From assembly GCA_028284605.1 (NCBI GenBank), contig JANQRL010000047.1, positions 62,001 to 126,000 on the forward strand: a stretch of 64,000 nt of DNA. Reading direction: 5' to 3'. The stretch is from Paracoccaceae bacterium. GTDB lineage: Bacteria; Pseudomonadota; Alphaproteobacteria; Rhodobacterales; Rhodobacteraceae. A program made the position numbers and the translations under genes. The notes below the pieces were generated by a model. It ran no database searches and was not told the origin of the DNA. It saw only the letters and a program-made list of their open reading frames with translations. Positions 43,524 to 52,327 of the stretch are shown here, piece by piece (within the stretch, counting starts at the first letter, position 1; each line of letters opens with the position of its first letter).

Positions 43524-45737
43524 GTGACCGATATCCCCGCCGAGAGCCGCGACCGCCCGCCCGTCCCCGGTCTTGCGACCGATGCGGCGGGCGGCGCCCG
43601 GCCGGATCTGGCGGCGCGTCTGGAGGCGCTGATGAATCCGCAAAGCGTCGCCGTGATCGGGGCGAGCGCCAATGCCAACGGCTGGAGCGGCCGCGCGGTG
43701 CTGGAGTTGCGGCGGCTCGGCTTCGCCGGCCCGGTCTACCCGGTCAATCCGAAATACGACAGGCTGCACGACCTGCCCTGTTTTGCGTCTGTCGGCGCGA
43801 TTCCGGGCCCGGTGGATGCCGCGCTGATCTTCGTCCCCAGGGATGCGCTCCCCGACGTGCTGGAGGAATGCGGCCGCAAGGGGGTCAAGGGCGCGGTGAT
43901 CCTGGCCTCCGGGTTCTCCGAGACCGGCGCGGCGGGGCGGGCCACAGAGGAGGCCCTGCGCGAGGTGGCCGGGCGGCACGGGATCGCGGTCTGCGGGCCG
44001 AACTGCCTCGGGCTCGCCAATCTCGCGAGCGGTTTCATGGGTCTGACCGCGGCGACATTCCCCGCCGATCTCTCGCCCGGCCGCACCGCGCTGATCTCGC
44101 AGAGCGGTCAGCTCATGATGGTGCTCCTGGCGCGCGCCCACGATCACGGCGTGCATCTGCGTCAGCTCGTCTCGACCGGCAACGAGCTGAACGTGGAGGC
44201 CGCCGATTATGCCCGGATGGCGCTGGCGGACCCGGAGGTCGCCGCCGTGGCGATGGCGATCGAGGGCTTCAAGCGGCCGGAGAATTTCCGGGCGCTGGCG
44301 CGCGAGGCGCAGGCGGCGGCGAAACCGCTGATCGTGCTGAAGCTCGGCCGCAGCGAACGCGCCGCGCGCACCGCGCTCGCCCATACCGGCAAGATGGCCG
44401 GGGCGCACCGGACCCACGCCGCTCTGTTCCGCCAGAGCAACGTGATCGCGGTCGACGACCCGCTGGAACTGGCCGACGTGGCCGCGTTGTTCGAGAAATG
44501 TCCCGCCCCGCGGGGCGAGCGGGTGTCGGTCGTGACCTTCTCGGGCGGTTGGTGCGGGGTGGTCGCGGATCAGGCCGAGGCGCTTGGCGTGGCGCTCGCG
44601 GATTTCACCGAGGCGACCGTGGCCCGGCTGCGCCCGCTTCTCGATTTCACGCCGCCGGTCAATCCGCTCGACCTGTCGGGAAACGTCAACAACCATCCGG
44701 AGCGCTGGGGGGCGAGCCTGCGTGCGGCGCTTGAGGACGCCAACACCGATATCCTCGTGGTCTTCATCCATCAGGTGCGGGAGGAATGGCGCGGGCGCCT
44801 GATCGACCCGCTCTTGGAGATCGCCCGGGAGGCGACGAAACCGATCCTCGTGGTCTATGACGGCGGCAAGGTCGTGGAGGCCGGCTGGGAGGCGCTGGCC
44901 CGCGACCGGTCGCTGCCGATCTTCCGCGGCAGCCGGCCGATGCTCAGGGCCTTGCGGCGGTTTCTGGACTGGCATCGGCGGGCCCGCCGCCCGGCGCGGG
45001 AGGAGCGTTTGCCGGCGATCCCGGACGGCGCGGCAGGGCAGGCGGGGGCGATCCTGGCCCGGTCCGGCCCGGTTCTGCCGGAGCACCTCGCGAAGGCCGC
45101 GCTCGCCGCTTACGGATTGGCGATGGTCACCGAGCGGCTCGCGGCCTCGCGGGCGGAGGCACTCGCCGCGGCGGCGGAGCTGGGCGGGTCGGTGGCCCTG
45201 AAGGGGCTTGCCGACGGCCAGGAACACAAGACCGAGGCCGGGCTGGTGCGCCTCGGCCTGACCACGCCGGAGGAGGTCGGTGCCGCCTACGATGCGCTGG
45301 AGGCCGCGCTGGCGGGTCAGACGCTTGGCGGCGGTCCCGCGCGGATCCTGGTGCAGCGCACGGTGCCGGGCGGGGTGGAGGCGATCCTGGGGATGAGCCG
45401 GGACCCGGATTTCGGGCCGATGATCCTGCTCGGGGCGGGTGGTGTCATGACCGAGCTTTACGACGACGTGGCGCTGCGCCCGGCGCCGCTGAACCGCGCC
45501 GATGTGGCCGAGATGATCGATGAAACCGGTCTCGGCCGTCTGCTCGACGGGTTTCGCGGCGCGGCGCGGGCGGATCGGGCGGCGCTGGAGGAGATGGTGC
45601 TGCGGCTCTCGGCCTTTGCCGCCGATCACGGCGACGGGCTCGACGGGATCGACATCAATCCCGTCTTCGTGCGGCAGGAGGGGCAGGGCTGCGTCGCGGT
45701 CGATGCGCTGATCGTGAAGCGGGAGGGCGCGGCGTGA
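43524..45737 (+). CDS. NDP-forming acyl-CoA synthetase (acetate-CoA ligase type, fused alpha/beta)
   Basis: 737 aa from the GTG at 43524, preceded by AGAGAAGGA; the longer frame to 43416 would run into the promoter patch. The order is CoA-binding domain (NPQSVAVIGASANANGWSG, about residues 30-50), succinyl-CoA-synthetase-like domains, then a C-terminal ATP-grasp domain with VALKGLADGQEHKTEAGLV near residue 570. Such fused enzymes make acyl-CoA with ATP or GTP, giving NDP and phosphate. The locus thus has two unrelated ligases, implying two acid intermediates or substrates. GTGA overlap joins it to the acyl-CoA dehydrogenases. Confidence 0.9.
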   Translation: MTDIPAESRDRPPVPGLATDAAGGARPDLAARLEALMNPQSVAVIGASANANGWSGRAVLELRRLGFAGPVYPVNPKYDRLHDLPCFASVGAIPGPVDAALIFVPRDALPDVLEECGRKGVKGAVILASGFSETGAAGRATEEALREVAGRHGIAVCGPNCLGLANLASGFMGLTAATFPADLSPGRTALISQSGQLMMVLLARAHDHGVHLRQLVSTGNELNVEAADYARMALADPEVAAVAMAIEGFKRPENFRALAREAQAAAKPLIVLKLGRSERAARTALAHTGKMAGAHRTHAALFRQSNVIAVDDPLELADVAALFEKCPAPRGERVSVVTFSGGWCGVVADQAEALGVALADFTEATVARLRPLLDFTPPVNPLDLSGNVNNHPERWGASLRAALEDANTDILVVFIHQVREEWRGRLIDPLLEIAREATKPILVVYDGGKVVEAGWEALARDRSLPIFRGSRPMLRALRRFLDWHRRARRPAREERLPAIPDGAAGQAGAILARSGPVLPEHLAKAALAAYGLAMVTERLAASRAEALAAAAELGGSVALKGLADGQEHKTEAGLVRLGLTTPEEVGAAYDALEAALAGQTLGGGPARILVQRTVPGGVEAILGMSRDPDFGPMILLGAGGVMTELYDDVALRPAPLNRADVAEMIDETGLGRLLDGFRGAARADRAALEEMVLRLSAFAADHGDGLDGIDINPVFVRQEGQGCVAVDALIVKREGAA

Positions 45738-46891
45738 CGGACCTGCTGACCGGCCCCGAGGATAGGGCGTTTCGCGACGAGATCCGGGCCTTCGTGGCCG
45801 AGACCCTGCCCGCAGCGACGCGGACGACCGTTGCCTCCGGCGCGCCGGCCTCGCGCGATCAGGTGCTCGGCTGGCAGAGGGCGCTCCACGCCAAGGGCTG
45901 GGTCGCGCCGGCCTGGCCGGTGGCGCATGGCGGCTGCGGCTGGAGCGCGCGGCGCCGCCTGATCGCCGACGAGGAGTTCTTTCGGCTGCATGCGCCGCCG
46001 CTGCCGGGTTTCGGGCTGAAGATGATCGGCCCGATCCTGATCCGGTTCGGCACCGAGGCGCAGCGCGCCCGGTTTCTGCCCGGTATCCTCTCGGGCGAGG
46101 ATTGGTGGTGCCAGGGCTTTTCGGAGCCGGGCGCGGGCTCCGATCTCGCCTCGCTCAGCACCCGCGCGGAGCGCGCCGAGGGCGGCTGGGTGGTCAATGG
46201 CGCCAAGACCTGGACGACCTATGCCCAATACGCGAACTGGATCTTCTGCCTGGTGCGGACCGATCCGGCGGCGAAACCGCAGCGCGGCATTTCCATGGTG
46301 CTGATCGACATGGCCGATCCGGGCGTCACCCGCCGCCCGATCCGGCTGATCGACGGCACCGAGGAGGTGAACGAGGTGTTCCTCGACGATGTGTTCGTGC
46401 CCGATGACCGCGTGGTCGGCGAGGTCAATCGCGGCTGGGACTATGCCAAGGCGCTCCTGGAGAGTGAGCGGCTGGGGATCGGCGGGATCGGCCGTTCGAA
46501 GCACCTGCTGGCCCGGGTGGCGGCGGTGGCGGAGGCCGTTGGGCTGGCCGGGGCGCCCGATATCGCCGCCCGTCTCGCCACGCTGGAGATCGACATCATG
46601 GCGGTGGAGGCGACGACGCTGCGCTACCTCGCCGCCGAGGAGGCGGGCCGGCCGCTGGGGGCGGAAACGTCGCTGCTGAAGCTCCGGGGGACCGAGATCC
46701 AGCAAGCCCTGACCGAGCTGATGCTCGATCTCGCGGGCCCCGCCGCGCTGCCGGCGCGGGACAGCGGCGCGGCCGAGGCGCCGTTCGAGACCGTCGCCTA
46801 TCAGTTCCTCAACTGGCGCAAGCTGTCGATCTACGGCGGCAGCAACGAGATTCAGCGCGGTATTCTCGCCAAGCAGGTGCTCGGGCTATGA
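45734..46891 (+). CDS. Acyl-CoA dehydrogenase, first of an adjacent pair
   Basis: 385 aa from a GTG overlapping the synthetase stop. FAD and substrate signatures are visible: WWCQGFSEPGAGSDLASLST near residue 125, WVVNGAKTWTTYAQYANW, and the C-terminal LSIYGGSNEIQRGILAKQVL. At the position of the MCAD-type catalytic glutamate (Y-E-G-T) it reads YGGS. This terminus is common among steroid- and long-side-chain-type dehydrogenases (FadE/CaiA-like), which use another glutamate or work as heteromers. It should introduce the alpha-beta double bond into the acyl-CoA. Confidence 0.9.
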   Translation: MTDLLTGPEDRAFRDEIRAFVAETLPAATRTTVASGAPASRDQVLGWQRALHAKGWVAPAWPVAHGGCGWSARRRLIADEEFFRLHAPPLPGFGLKMIGPILIRFGTEAQRARFLPGILSGEDWWCQGFSEPGAGSDLASLSTRAERAEGGWVVNGAKTWTTYAQYANWIFCLVRTDPAAKPQRGISMVLIDMADPGVTRRPIRLIDGTEEVNEVFLDDVFVPDDRVVGEVNRGWDYAKALLESERLGIGGIGRSKHLLARVAAVAEAVGLAGAPDIAARLATLEIDIMAVEATTLRYLAAEEAGRPLGAETSLLKLRGTEIQQALTELMLDLAGPAALPARDSGAAEAPFETVAYQFLNWRKLSIYGGSNEIQRGILAKQVLGL

Positions 46892-47988
46892 GCGCGCCGG
46901 GACCGATGACCTTTGCGCCGCCGAGCGAGGAGGCGATGCTGTTGCAGGAGACCGCGGACCGTTTCGTCGCGGCGCGGTACGGGCTTTCGCAGCGCAGCGC
47001 CATGCTCGGGGACGATCCCGGCCGGGTGCCGCGCCATTGGCGCGATTTCGCCGAACTGGGCTGGCTCGCCGCGCCGGTGCCGGAGGCGGCGGGCGGTCTC
47101 GGCCTGCCGGCGCCGGACCTGTTGCCGCTGTTGCAGAGCCTGGGCGCGGGGCTCGTGCTGGAGCCCTACGGGCCGGTCATGGTCGGGGCGGCGCCGGCCC
47201 TGGCGGCGGTGCTGCCGGCGGATGCGGCGCGGCGGGCGCTGGCCCCGGTCATCGACGGTACGCGGATCGAGGTGCTGGCGGATGCCGGGCCCGGGGCGCG
47301 TCCGCTGGCGCGGCGGGGCGCGGACGGGTGGGTGCTTTCGGGCACGGTGCCGATCGTCGCCGGCGGCGCCGCCGCCGAGACGCTGTGGGTCGCCGCCGAG
47401 ACCGAGGACGGTGCGGTCCTGCTGCGCGTGCCGGGCTCCGAGGCCGGGATCGAGCGGTTCCGGCTGCTCGATGGCCAGGCGGCCGCGCGGCTCCGCCTCG
47501 ACGGGGTTTCGGCGCCCGAGGGGGCGGCCCTTGGGCCGGTGTCCGAGGCGCTCCGGGACGCCGCCGACCGGGCGCTCTTTGCCCGGCTCGCCGAGGCGTC
47601 CGGCGTGATCGATGCGATGTACCGCGCCACCCTGTCCTATGTCGGGGAGCGGGCGCAATTCGGCCGCCCGATCGGCAGGTTCCAGGTGGTCCAGCACCGG
47701 ATGGCCGATATGTTCGTCGCGCGCGAGGAGGCGCAGTCGCTGGCCCGGCTCGCCGCGGAGGCGATGGAGGCGGCCGACCCCGCCGCGCGGCGGCGCCTGC
47801 TGGCCGCGGCGCGGGTGAAGGTCTTCGATGCCGGCCGGGCCGTGCTGCGCGACGCGATCCAGCTTCATGGCGGGATGGGGCTCAGCGACGAGATGGCGGT
47901 CGGCCATCAGGCCAAGCGGCTCCTCGCTCTCGATCAGCAGGGCCCCGCGCGGCGCGACGCCCTGGCGCTGTTCCGGGGCGCCGCCTGA
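46888..47988 (+). CDS. Acyl-CoA dehydrogenase, second of an adjacent pair
   Basis: 366 aa, ATGA overlap with the first dehydrogenase. The middle FAD-contact segment of the first protein (EPGAGSD) is not obvious here, while the C-terminal half is well conserved: LSYVGERAQFGRPIGRFQVVQHRMADMF and IQLHGGMGLSDEMAVGHQAKRL. Complementary loss of motifs in adjacent pairs is typical of the alpha2beta2 heterotetrameric acyl-CoA dehydrogenases that act on bulky acyl-CoA. A heteromer with the preceding gene product is inferred. It ends 6 bp from a convergent SDR. Confidence 0.87.
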   Translation: MSAPGPMTFAPPSEEAMLLQETADRFVAARYGLSQRSAMLGDDPGRVPRHWRDFAELGWLAAPVPEAAGGLGLPAPDLLPLLQSLGAGLVLEPYGPVMVGAAPALAAVLPADAARRALAPVIDGTRIEVLADAGPGARPLARRGADGWVLSGTVPIVAGGAAAETLWVAAETEDGAVLLRVPGSEAGIERFRLLDGQAAARLRLDGVSAPEGAALGPVSEALRDAADRALFARLAEASGVIDAMYRATLSYVGERAQFGRPIGRFQVVQHRMADMFVAREEAQSLARLAAEAMEAADPAARRRLLAAARVKVFDAGRAVLRDAIQLHGGMGLSDEMAVGHQAKRLLALDQQGPARRDALALFRGAA

Positions 47989-47994
47989 CGCGGC

Positions 47995-48756
47995 TCAGAG
48001 CGTCATGCCGCCGTCGACGACCAGCACGTGCCCGGTGACCATCCGCGCGCCGGCGCAGAGATAGAGGATCGCCTCGGCGATGTCCTCGGGCTCCGACCGG
48101 CGTTTCAGGACGGCGCGGTCGACCGCCCATTGCTTGCGCTCCTCGGGCCAGTCGTCGGTCCATGGCGTGCGGGTCTGGCCCGGGGCGACGGCATTGACAC
48201 GGATATCGGGCGCAAGCCCGCGCGCGAGGCTGCGCGTCAGGCTGACCAGGGCCGATTTGCTGGCGGCATAGGCGATGGAACTGCCCTGTTCGCTGAGCCC
48301 GGCGATCGAGGTGACGTTGACGATGGCGCCGCCCGAGGCCCGGAGCGCGCCGGCGGCGGCATGGGCGCAGCGGAACGCGCCGAGGAGGTTGGTTTGCAGG
48401 AGCAGGTCCCAGAACTCCTCGGTCATCCGGTCGAGCTCGGCGGGCGGGATCTTGTCGGCGGTGCCGGAAGTGCCCGCGTTGTTGACCAGAAAGTCGAGCC
48501 CGCCGAGGGCGGCGCAGGCGTCCTTTGCCATCCGCTCGGCGCCGCCCGGTTCGGCGACGTTGCCCGGCGCCGCGATCACGTCGAGCCCGCGGTTGCGCAG
48601 TGCGCCGATCCTGGCCGGGCCGGCCGGGTCGTCGTCGAGATGGTTCAGCGCCACCGAGGCGCCGGATTCGGCCAGCATCGTCACCGTGGCGAGCCCGATG
48701 CCCGAGGCGCCTCCGGTCACCAGCGCGCTTTTGCCGGTCAGGTCAGCGGCGATCAT
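47995..48756 (-). CDS. Short-chain dehydrogenase/reductase
   Basis: 253 aa. Cofactor motif LVTGGASGIGLATVTMLAE at residues about 11-29, NNAGTSG near 85, Ser in NVTSIAGL and Tyr/Lys in SIAYAASKSALVSL, closing VTGHVLVVDGGM. The start overlaps the 3'-end of the 3-hydroxyacyl-CoA dehydrogenase gene by 14 bases, so the two are co-translated from the promoter near 49.78 kb. A secondary alcohol dehydrogenase of the same pathway is likely. Confidence 0.9.
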   Translation of the reverse strand: MIAADLTGKSALVTGGASGIGLATVTMLAESGASVALNHLDDDPAGPARIGALRNRGLDVIAAPGNVAEPGGAERMAKDACAALGGLDFLVNNAGTSGTADKIPPAELDRMTEEFWDLLLQTNLLGAFRCAHAAAGALRASGGAIVNVTSIAGLSEQGSSIAYAASKSALVSLTRSLARGLAPDIRVNAVAPGQTRTPWTDDWPEERKQWAVDRAVLKRRSEPEDIAEAILYLCAGARMVTGHVLVVDGGMTL

Positions 48757-49768
48757 CCTCGTCCTCCCCCAGAATGTCCGCGAGCGCGGTCTTCAGCGAC
48801 AGCAGGTTCAGGTCCCGCGCGCGATAATGCGGCGCCGGGTCCGTGCCGGGATAGTCGTAAAACCCCGCCCCGGCCGCGACCCCGGTCCGGCCCCGGGCGA
48901 TCAGCCCGTCGAGCGTGGCGCTGCGCCCGGTGGCCGGGGCCGGGTCGAAGGTGCCGCCGGCAAGCCCGTTGCGCACCATCTCGAGCCCGGTGAAATCCAT
49001 CTTGCGCATATGGCCGAGCAGCGCGAGCCGCAGCGCCAGCCCGTGCCGGATTGAATGGTCGATGGCCTCGGCCCCGACCCAGCCCGCGTCGATCATCCGG
49101 AGGCATTCGAGGTTGAGCGCCGCCTGAAGCCGGTTGGCGATGTAGCCCGGGATCATCCGCTCGAAGACCAACGGCGCCTTGCCGAATCCGCGATAGAGCC
49201 GGTGCAGCATCGCGACCGTCCCGGCCCGGGTTTCCGGCCCCGGCACCAGATCGACGAGATCGACGATATAGGGCGGTGTGTACCAATGCGCGATGGCGGT
49301 GCGGGGTCGTCGGGCCTCGGGCACCAGCGGGAAGATGTCCAGATAGGAGGTGTTGCTGGCGAGGATCGCGTCCCGCGGGGCGTGGCGGTCGATGTCGGCG
49401 AAGACGGCGCGCTTGACCTCTGGTTTCTCGACGACCGCCTCGACCACGAGATCGGCGCCGGAGAGCGCCGCGGCCAGGCCGGGTGTCGGGGAGATCCGGG
49501 CCCTTGTCGCCCGGGCATCCGCCCCGGTCACCGCGCCGCCCTCGCGGAGCGTCTTCAGAGCGGCGTCGATCAGCCCGGGCGCCCGCGTGAGGACGCCTGC
49601 ATCCGCGTCGTGGAGCGTCACGGTGCAGCCGCCCAGGGCATGCACCAGCGCCAGCGCATGGCCCATCGTGCCGGCACCGATCACCGCGACGGTGCGCGGC
49701 AGGGCCGTTCGGCCCGCGTCGCTCCCCTCCTCGGTTGGCAGGGCGGTTCCTCCTCGTCTGCGCCGCAA
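48743..49768 (-). CDS. 3-hydroxyacyl-CoA dehydrogenase-family protein (N-terminus uncertain)
   Basis: Up to 341 aa. The Rossmann motif is VAVIGAGTMGHALALVHALGG, about 25 residues into the longest frame. The catalytic His lies in TAIAHWYTPPYIVDLVDLV, and MIPGYIANRLQAALNLECLRM starts the helical domain. The sequence is closest in style to single-domain 3-hydroxybutyryl-CoA, L-carnitine or L-gulonate dehydrogenases. The only upstream start is a TTG at 49766-49768, which lies in or before the likely promoter; an AGGAGG site points instead to a CTG at 49742-49744 (333 aa). It heads a two-gene operon with an SDR. Confidence 0.85.
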   Translation of the reverse strand: MRRRRGGTALPTEEGSDAGRTALPRTVAVIGAGTMGHALALVHALGGCTVTLHDADAGVLTRAPGLIDAALKTLREGGAVTGADARATRARISPTPGLAAALSGADLVVEAVVEKPEVKRAVFADIDRHAPRDAILASNTSYLDIFPLVPEARRPRTAIAHWYTPPYIVDLVDLVPGPETRAGTVAMLHRLYRGFGKAPLVFERMIPGYIANRLQAALNLECLRMIDAGWVGAEAIDHSIRHGLALRLALLGHMRKMDFTGLEMVRNGLAGGTFDPAPATGRSATLDGLIARGRTGVAAGAGFYDYPGTDPAPHYRARDLNLLSLKTALADILGEDEDDRR

Positions 49769-49779
49769 ATTCTATATGA

Positions 49780-49796
49780 TGGAATTCAATTCCGAA
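49780..49796. promoter_or_regulatory. Shared motif copy A (TGRAATTSAATTYSRAA), IclR-type operator candidate
   Basis: Contains the perfect 13-bp palindrome GGAATT-C-AATTCC (49781-49793) in the divergent gap between the 3-hydroxyacyl-CoA dehydrogenase gene and the first ThDP enzyme. A minus-strand -10-like TATAGA lies at 49771-49776. It matches the copies at 54130 and 56130. Confidence 0.6.
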
Positions 49797-49832
49797 AGTG
49801 CTAGAACGGGTCATCGGTCAGGAGAACACGCC

Positions 49833-51524
49833 ATGCCCAAGGAGACCGCCGGAGAGATCACCGGCGCCCGTTACCTCGCCACGACCCTGGAGCATCTGGG
49901 CGTGAGCCATGTCTTCTTCATGGATGCGATCCTGCGCCCGACCCTGGCGGAGATGGAGGCGACGGGCATCGCCCGCATCCTGACCCATTCCGAGAAGGCC
50001 GCCGCCTATATGGCCGACGGTTATGCCCGGGTGAGCGGCAAGGTTGGGGTGTGCATGGCGCAATCGGTCGGCGCGGCCAATCTCGCGGCGGGCTTGCAGG
50101 ACGCCTATCTGCACCGCGCGCCGGTTGTCGCGATCACCGGGCGCAAGGAGGCGATGCTGCGTCACCGCAACGCCTATCAGGAGGTCGAGCATCGTCCGCT
50201 GTTCCGGCCGGTCACGAAGGACAGTCTCGATGTGGCGGAGACCGGGGAGCTGCCGCACCTGCTTGCGCAGGCGTTCCGGGCGGCGACCGATGGCTCGCCG
50301 CGGCCTGTCCATCTCGATCTCAACGGGCTTGGCGGCGAGGTGATCGAGCAGGGGACGCTGACGGCGCCACCGATGCCCGACGCCGCCCTCGGCGGCCTGC
50401 CGCGCCACCGCCCGCTGGCGCCCGGGCCGGTGATCGCCGCGGCGGCGGAGCGGCTGGCGGCGGCGGAGCGGCCGGTCCTGGTGGTCGGCGCCGGTGCGAT
50501 CCAGGCGGCGGCGGAAGACGCCGTTCTGGCCTTCTCCGAGACGCTCGGGGTGCCGGTGGCGACATCGCTGGGCGGCCGGGGCATCCTGCCCACGACACAT
50601 CCGAACCATGTCGGCACCGTCGGCACCTATTCCGCGCCGCCGGGCAACCGGGTCGTCGGCGCCGCCGATCTGGTGATCTTCCTGGGCTGCCATGCCGGCG
50701 ATCAGCCGACCAGCGCCTACAGCGTTCCGCGTCCCGGAACGGCGATCATCCAGCTCGATATGGATGGGCTCGAGATCGGGCGCTGCTATCCGAATACGAT
50801 CGGCGTGCTGGGCTGTCCGCGGCACGCCATCGCCGCCCTGACCGGTGCGGTGGCGCCCCGGCCGGACTGGGCCGGCTGGCTCGACGAGGCGCGCGGGCAT
50901 GTGACGGAGTGGCGCGACAGCATGGCGCCGCACCAGATGAGCGACGCCCGTCCGATCCGGGTCGAACGGCTTTGCGCCGACATCTCGCGCACCCTGCCGG
51001 AGAACGGCGTGCTGGTGGCCGATACCGGCTATTCCGGCATCTGGACGGCGACCCTGCTGGACCTGCCGCATCCCGGCCAGAGCTATCTGCGCGCCGCCGG
51101 GTCGCTCGGCTGGGCGTTTCCCGCGGCGCTCGGCGCGCAATGCGCGGCCCCGGAGCGGCCGGTCGTCTGCTTCACCGGCGACGGCGCGTTCTACTATCAT
51201 CTCGCGGAGCTGGAGACCCAGCGGCGCTGGCAGATCCCCGCCGTCACCGTGGTGAACAACAATTCCGGCTTCGGGCAGGGGATCTACAAGGTGAAGGCGA
51301 TCTATGGCGAACGCGAGGGCCGGCAGGGCGAACTGAACCGCTTCGGCCCGACCGATTTCGCCGCCATTGCGCGGGATTTCGGCGTCGACGGGGTGCGCAT
51401 CGAGGACCCGGCGGATCTCGCGCCGGCGCTCTCGGCCGCGATTGCCGCGCGAAGGCCGGCGCTGATCGATGTGGTGAGCGATATCGATCCGCGCGCGCCC
51501 GAACCCTACGAGCCGCCCGATTAG
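49833..51524 (+). CDS. Thiamine diphosphate-dependent enzyme (acetolactate synthase-like), first
   Basis: 563 aa from the ATG at 49833, with a CAGGAGAA ribosome site. The ThDP-activating glutamate is in LTHSEKAAAYMADGYARVSGK near residue 57. The central domain has VLVVGAGAIQAA, and the Mg/ThDP motif is FTGDGAFYYHLAELETQ...TVVNNN near residues 450-475. This superfamily includes acetolactate synthase, oxalyl-CoA decarboxylase, 2-hydroxyacyl-CoA lyase and benzaldehyde lyase. In a CoA-catabolic locus a decarboxylase or C-C lyase is more likely than amino-acid synthesis, and no small regulatory subunit is present. The second ThDP enzyme nearby has the same length but a distinct sequence. Confidence 0.9.
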   Translation: MPKETAGEITGARYLATTLEHLGVSHVFFMDAILRPTLAEMEATGIARILTHSEKAAAYMADGYARVSGKVGVCMAQSVGAANLAAGLQDAYLHRAPVVAITGRKEAMLRHRNAYQEVEHRPLFRPVTKDSLDVAETGELPHLLAQAFRAATDGSPRPVHLDLNGLGGEVIEQGTLTAPPMPDAALGGLPRHRPLAPGPVIAAAAERLAAAERPVLVVGAGAIQAAAEDAVLAFSETLGVPVATSLGGRGILPTTHPNHVGTVGTYSAPPGNRVVGAADLVIFLGCHAGDQPTSAYSVPRPGTAIIQLDMDGLEIGRCYPNTIGVLGCPRHAIAALTGAVAPRPDWAGWLDEARGHVTEWRDSMAPHQMSDARPIRVERLCADISRTLPENGVLVADTGYSGIWTATLLDLPHPGQSYLRAAGSLGWAFPAALGAQCAAPERPVVCFTGDGAFYYHLAELETQRRWQIPAVTVVNNNSGFGQGIYKVKAIYGEREGRQGELNRFGPTDFAAIARDFGVDGVRIEDPADLAPALSAAIAARRPALIDVVSDIDPRAPEPYEPPD

Positions 51525-51553
51525 CGCAGTCAGACGAGCGCCGGCCGCGCCGG

Positions 51554-52327
51554 TCAGATCGTCATTGCCTGACCGCCATTGATGTCGAGTGTCGCCCCGG
51601 TGACGAAGCCGGCCTCCTCGGATGCCAGATAGGCGATAGCGGCGGCCACCTCCTCCACGGTGCCGTGGCGCCGCACCGGGATCGTCGCGAGGATGCGGGC
51701 GCGCTCCGCCTCCGACTGGCGTTCGGCCAAGAGCCGCTCGACCCGGGGGGTCAGGATCGCGCCGGGGCAGAGCGTGTTGCAGGTGATGCCCTTCGGCCCG
51801 AATTCCTGCGCGATCTGAAGCGTGAAAGCCTGCATCGCGCCCTTGGCGGCGACATAGTTCGCGCCGGCGAAGAGGCTGCCGAAACGGCCCGCCTTGCTGC
51901 CCAGGTTCACGATCCGGCCGTACCCCGCGGCGACCATCGCCGGCAGCGCGGCGCGGGTCGTGCGGATACAGGCGGTGACGTTGACCTCGATCACCCGCTG
52001 CCAATCGGCGTCGGACTGGTCGAGGAAGGTAAACGGCGTATGGAGCGAGCCGCCGATATTGTTCACCAGCACGTCGAGCCGGCCGGCCTCGTTCAGGTGC
52101 CGGGCCATCGCCGCCTCGATCGCCGCGCCGTCGGTCATGTCGAGCATATCCGAGGCCAGAGTCAGGCCCGCTGCCGCGGCGGCCTCCCGCGCGGCGGCGA
52201 GCATCGCCTCGTCGCGGTCCCAGATGGTGACCCGGGCGCCCTCGCGGGCCAGCCGCATCGCCATGCCGAGGCCGAGACCGCTCCCGGCGGCGGTGATCAG
52301 CGCGGCGCGTCCGTCATAGCGGCGCAT
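51554..52327 (-). CDS. Short-chain dehydrogenase/reductase
   Basis: 257 aa. Cofactor motif LITAAGSGLGLGMAMRLAREG near residue 10 (TAAGSGLG for the common TGGxxGIG), NNIGGSLH near 90, and an active site with Ser in VNLGSKAG and Tyr/Lys in ANYVAAKGAMQA. It closes VTGATLDINGGQ. It overlaps the end of the second ThDP enzyme gene by 14 bases and is therefore coupled to it. It could reduce or oxidise the aldehyde or ketone product of the ThDP enzyme. Confidence 0.9.
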   Translation of the reverse strand: MRRYDGRAALITAAGSGLGLGMAMRLAREGARVTIWDRDEAMLAAAREAAAAAGLTLASDMLDMTDGAAIEAAMARHLNEAGRLDVLVNNIGGSLHTPFTFLDQSDADWQRVIEVNVTACIRTTRAALPAMVAAGYGRIVNLGSKAGRFGSLFAGANYVAAKGAMQAFTLQIAQEFGPKGITCNTLCPGAILTPRVERLLAERQSEAERARILATIPVRRHGTVEEVAAAIAYLASEEAGFVTGATLDINGGQAMTI

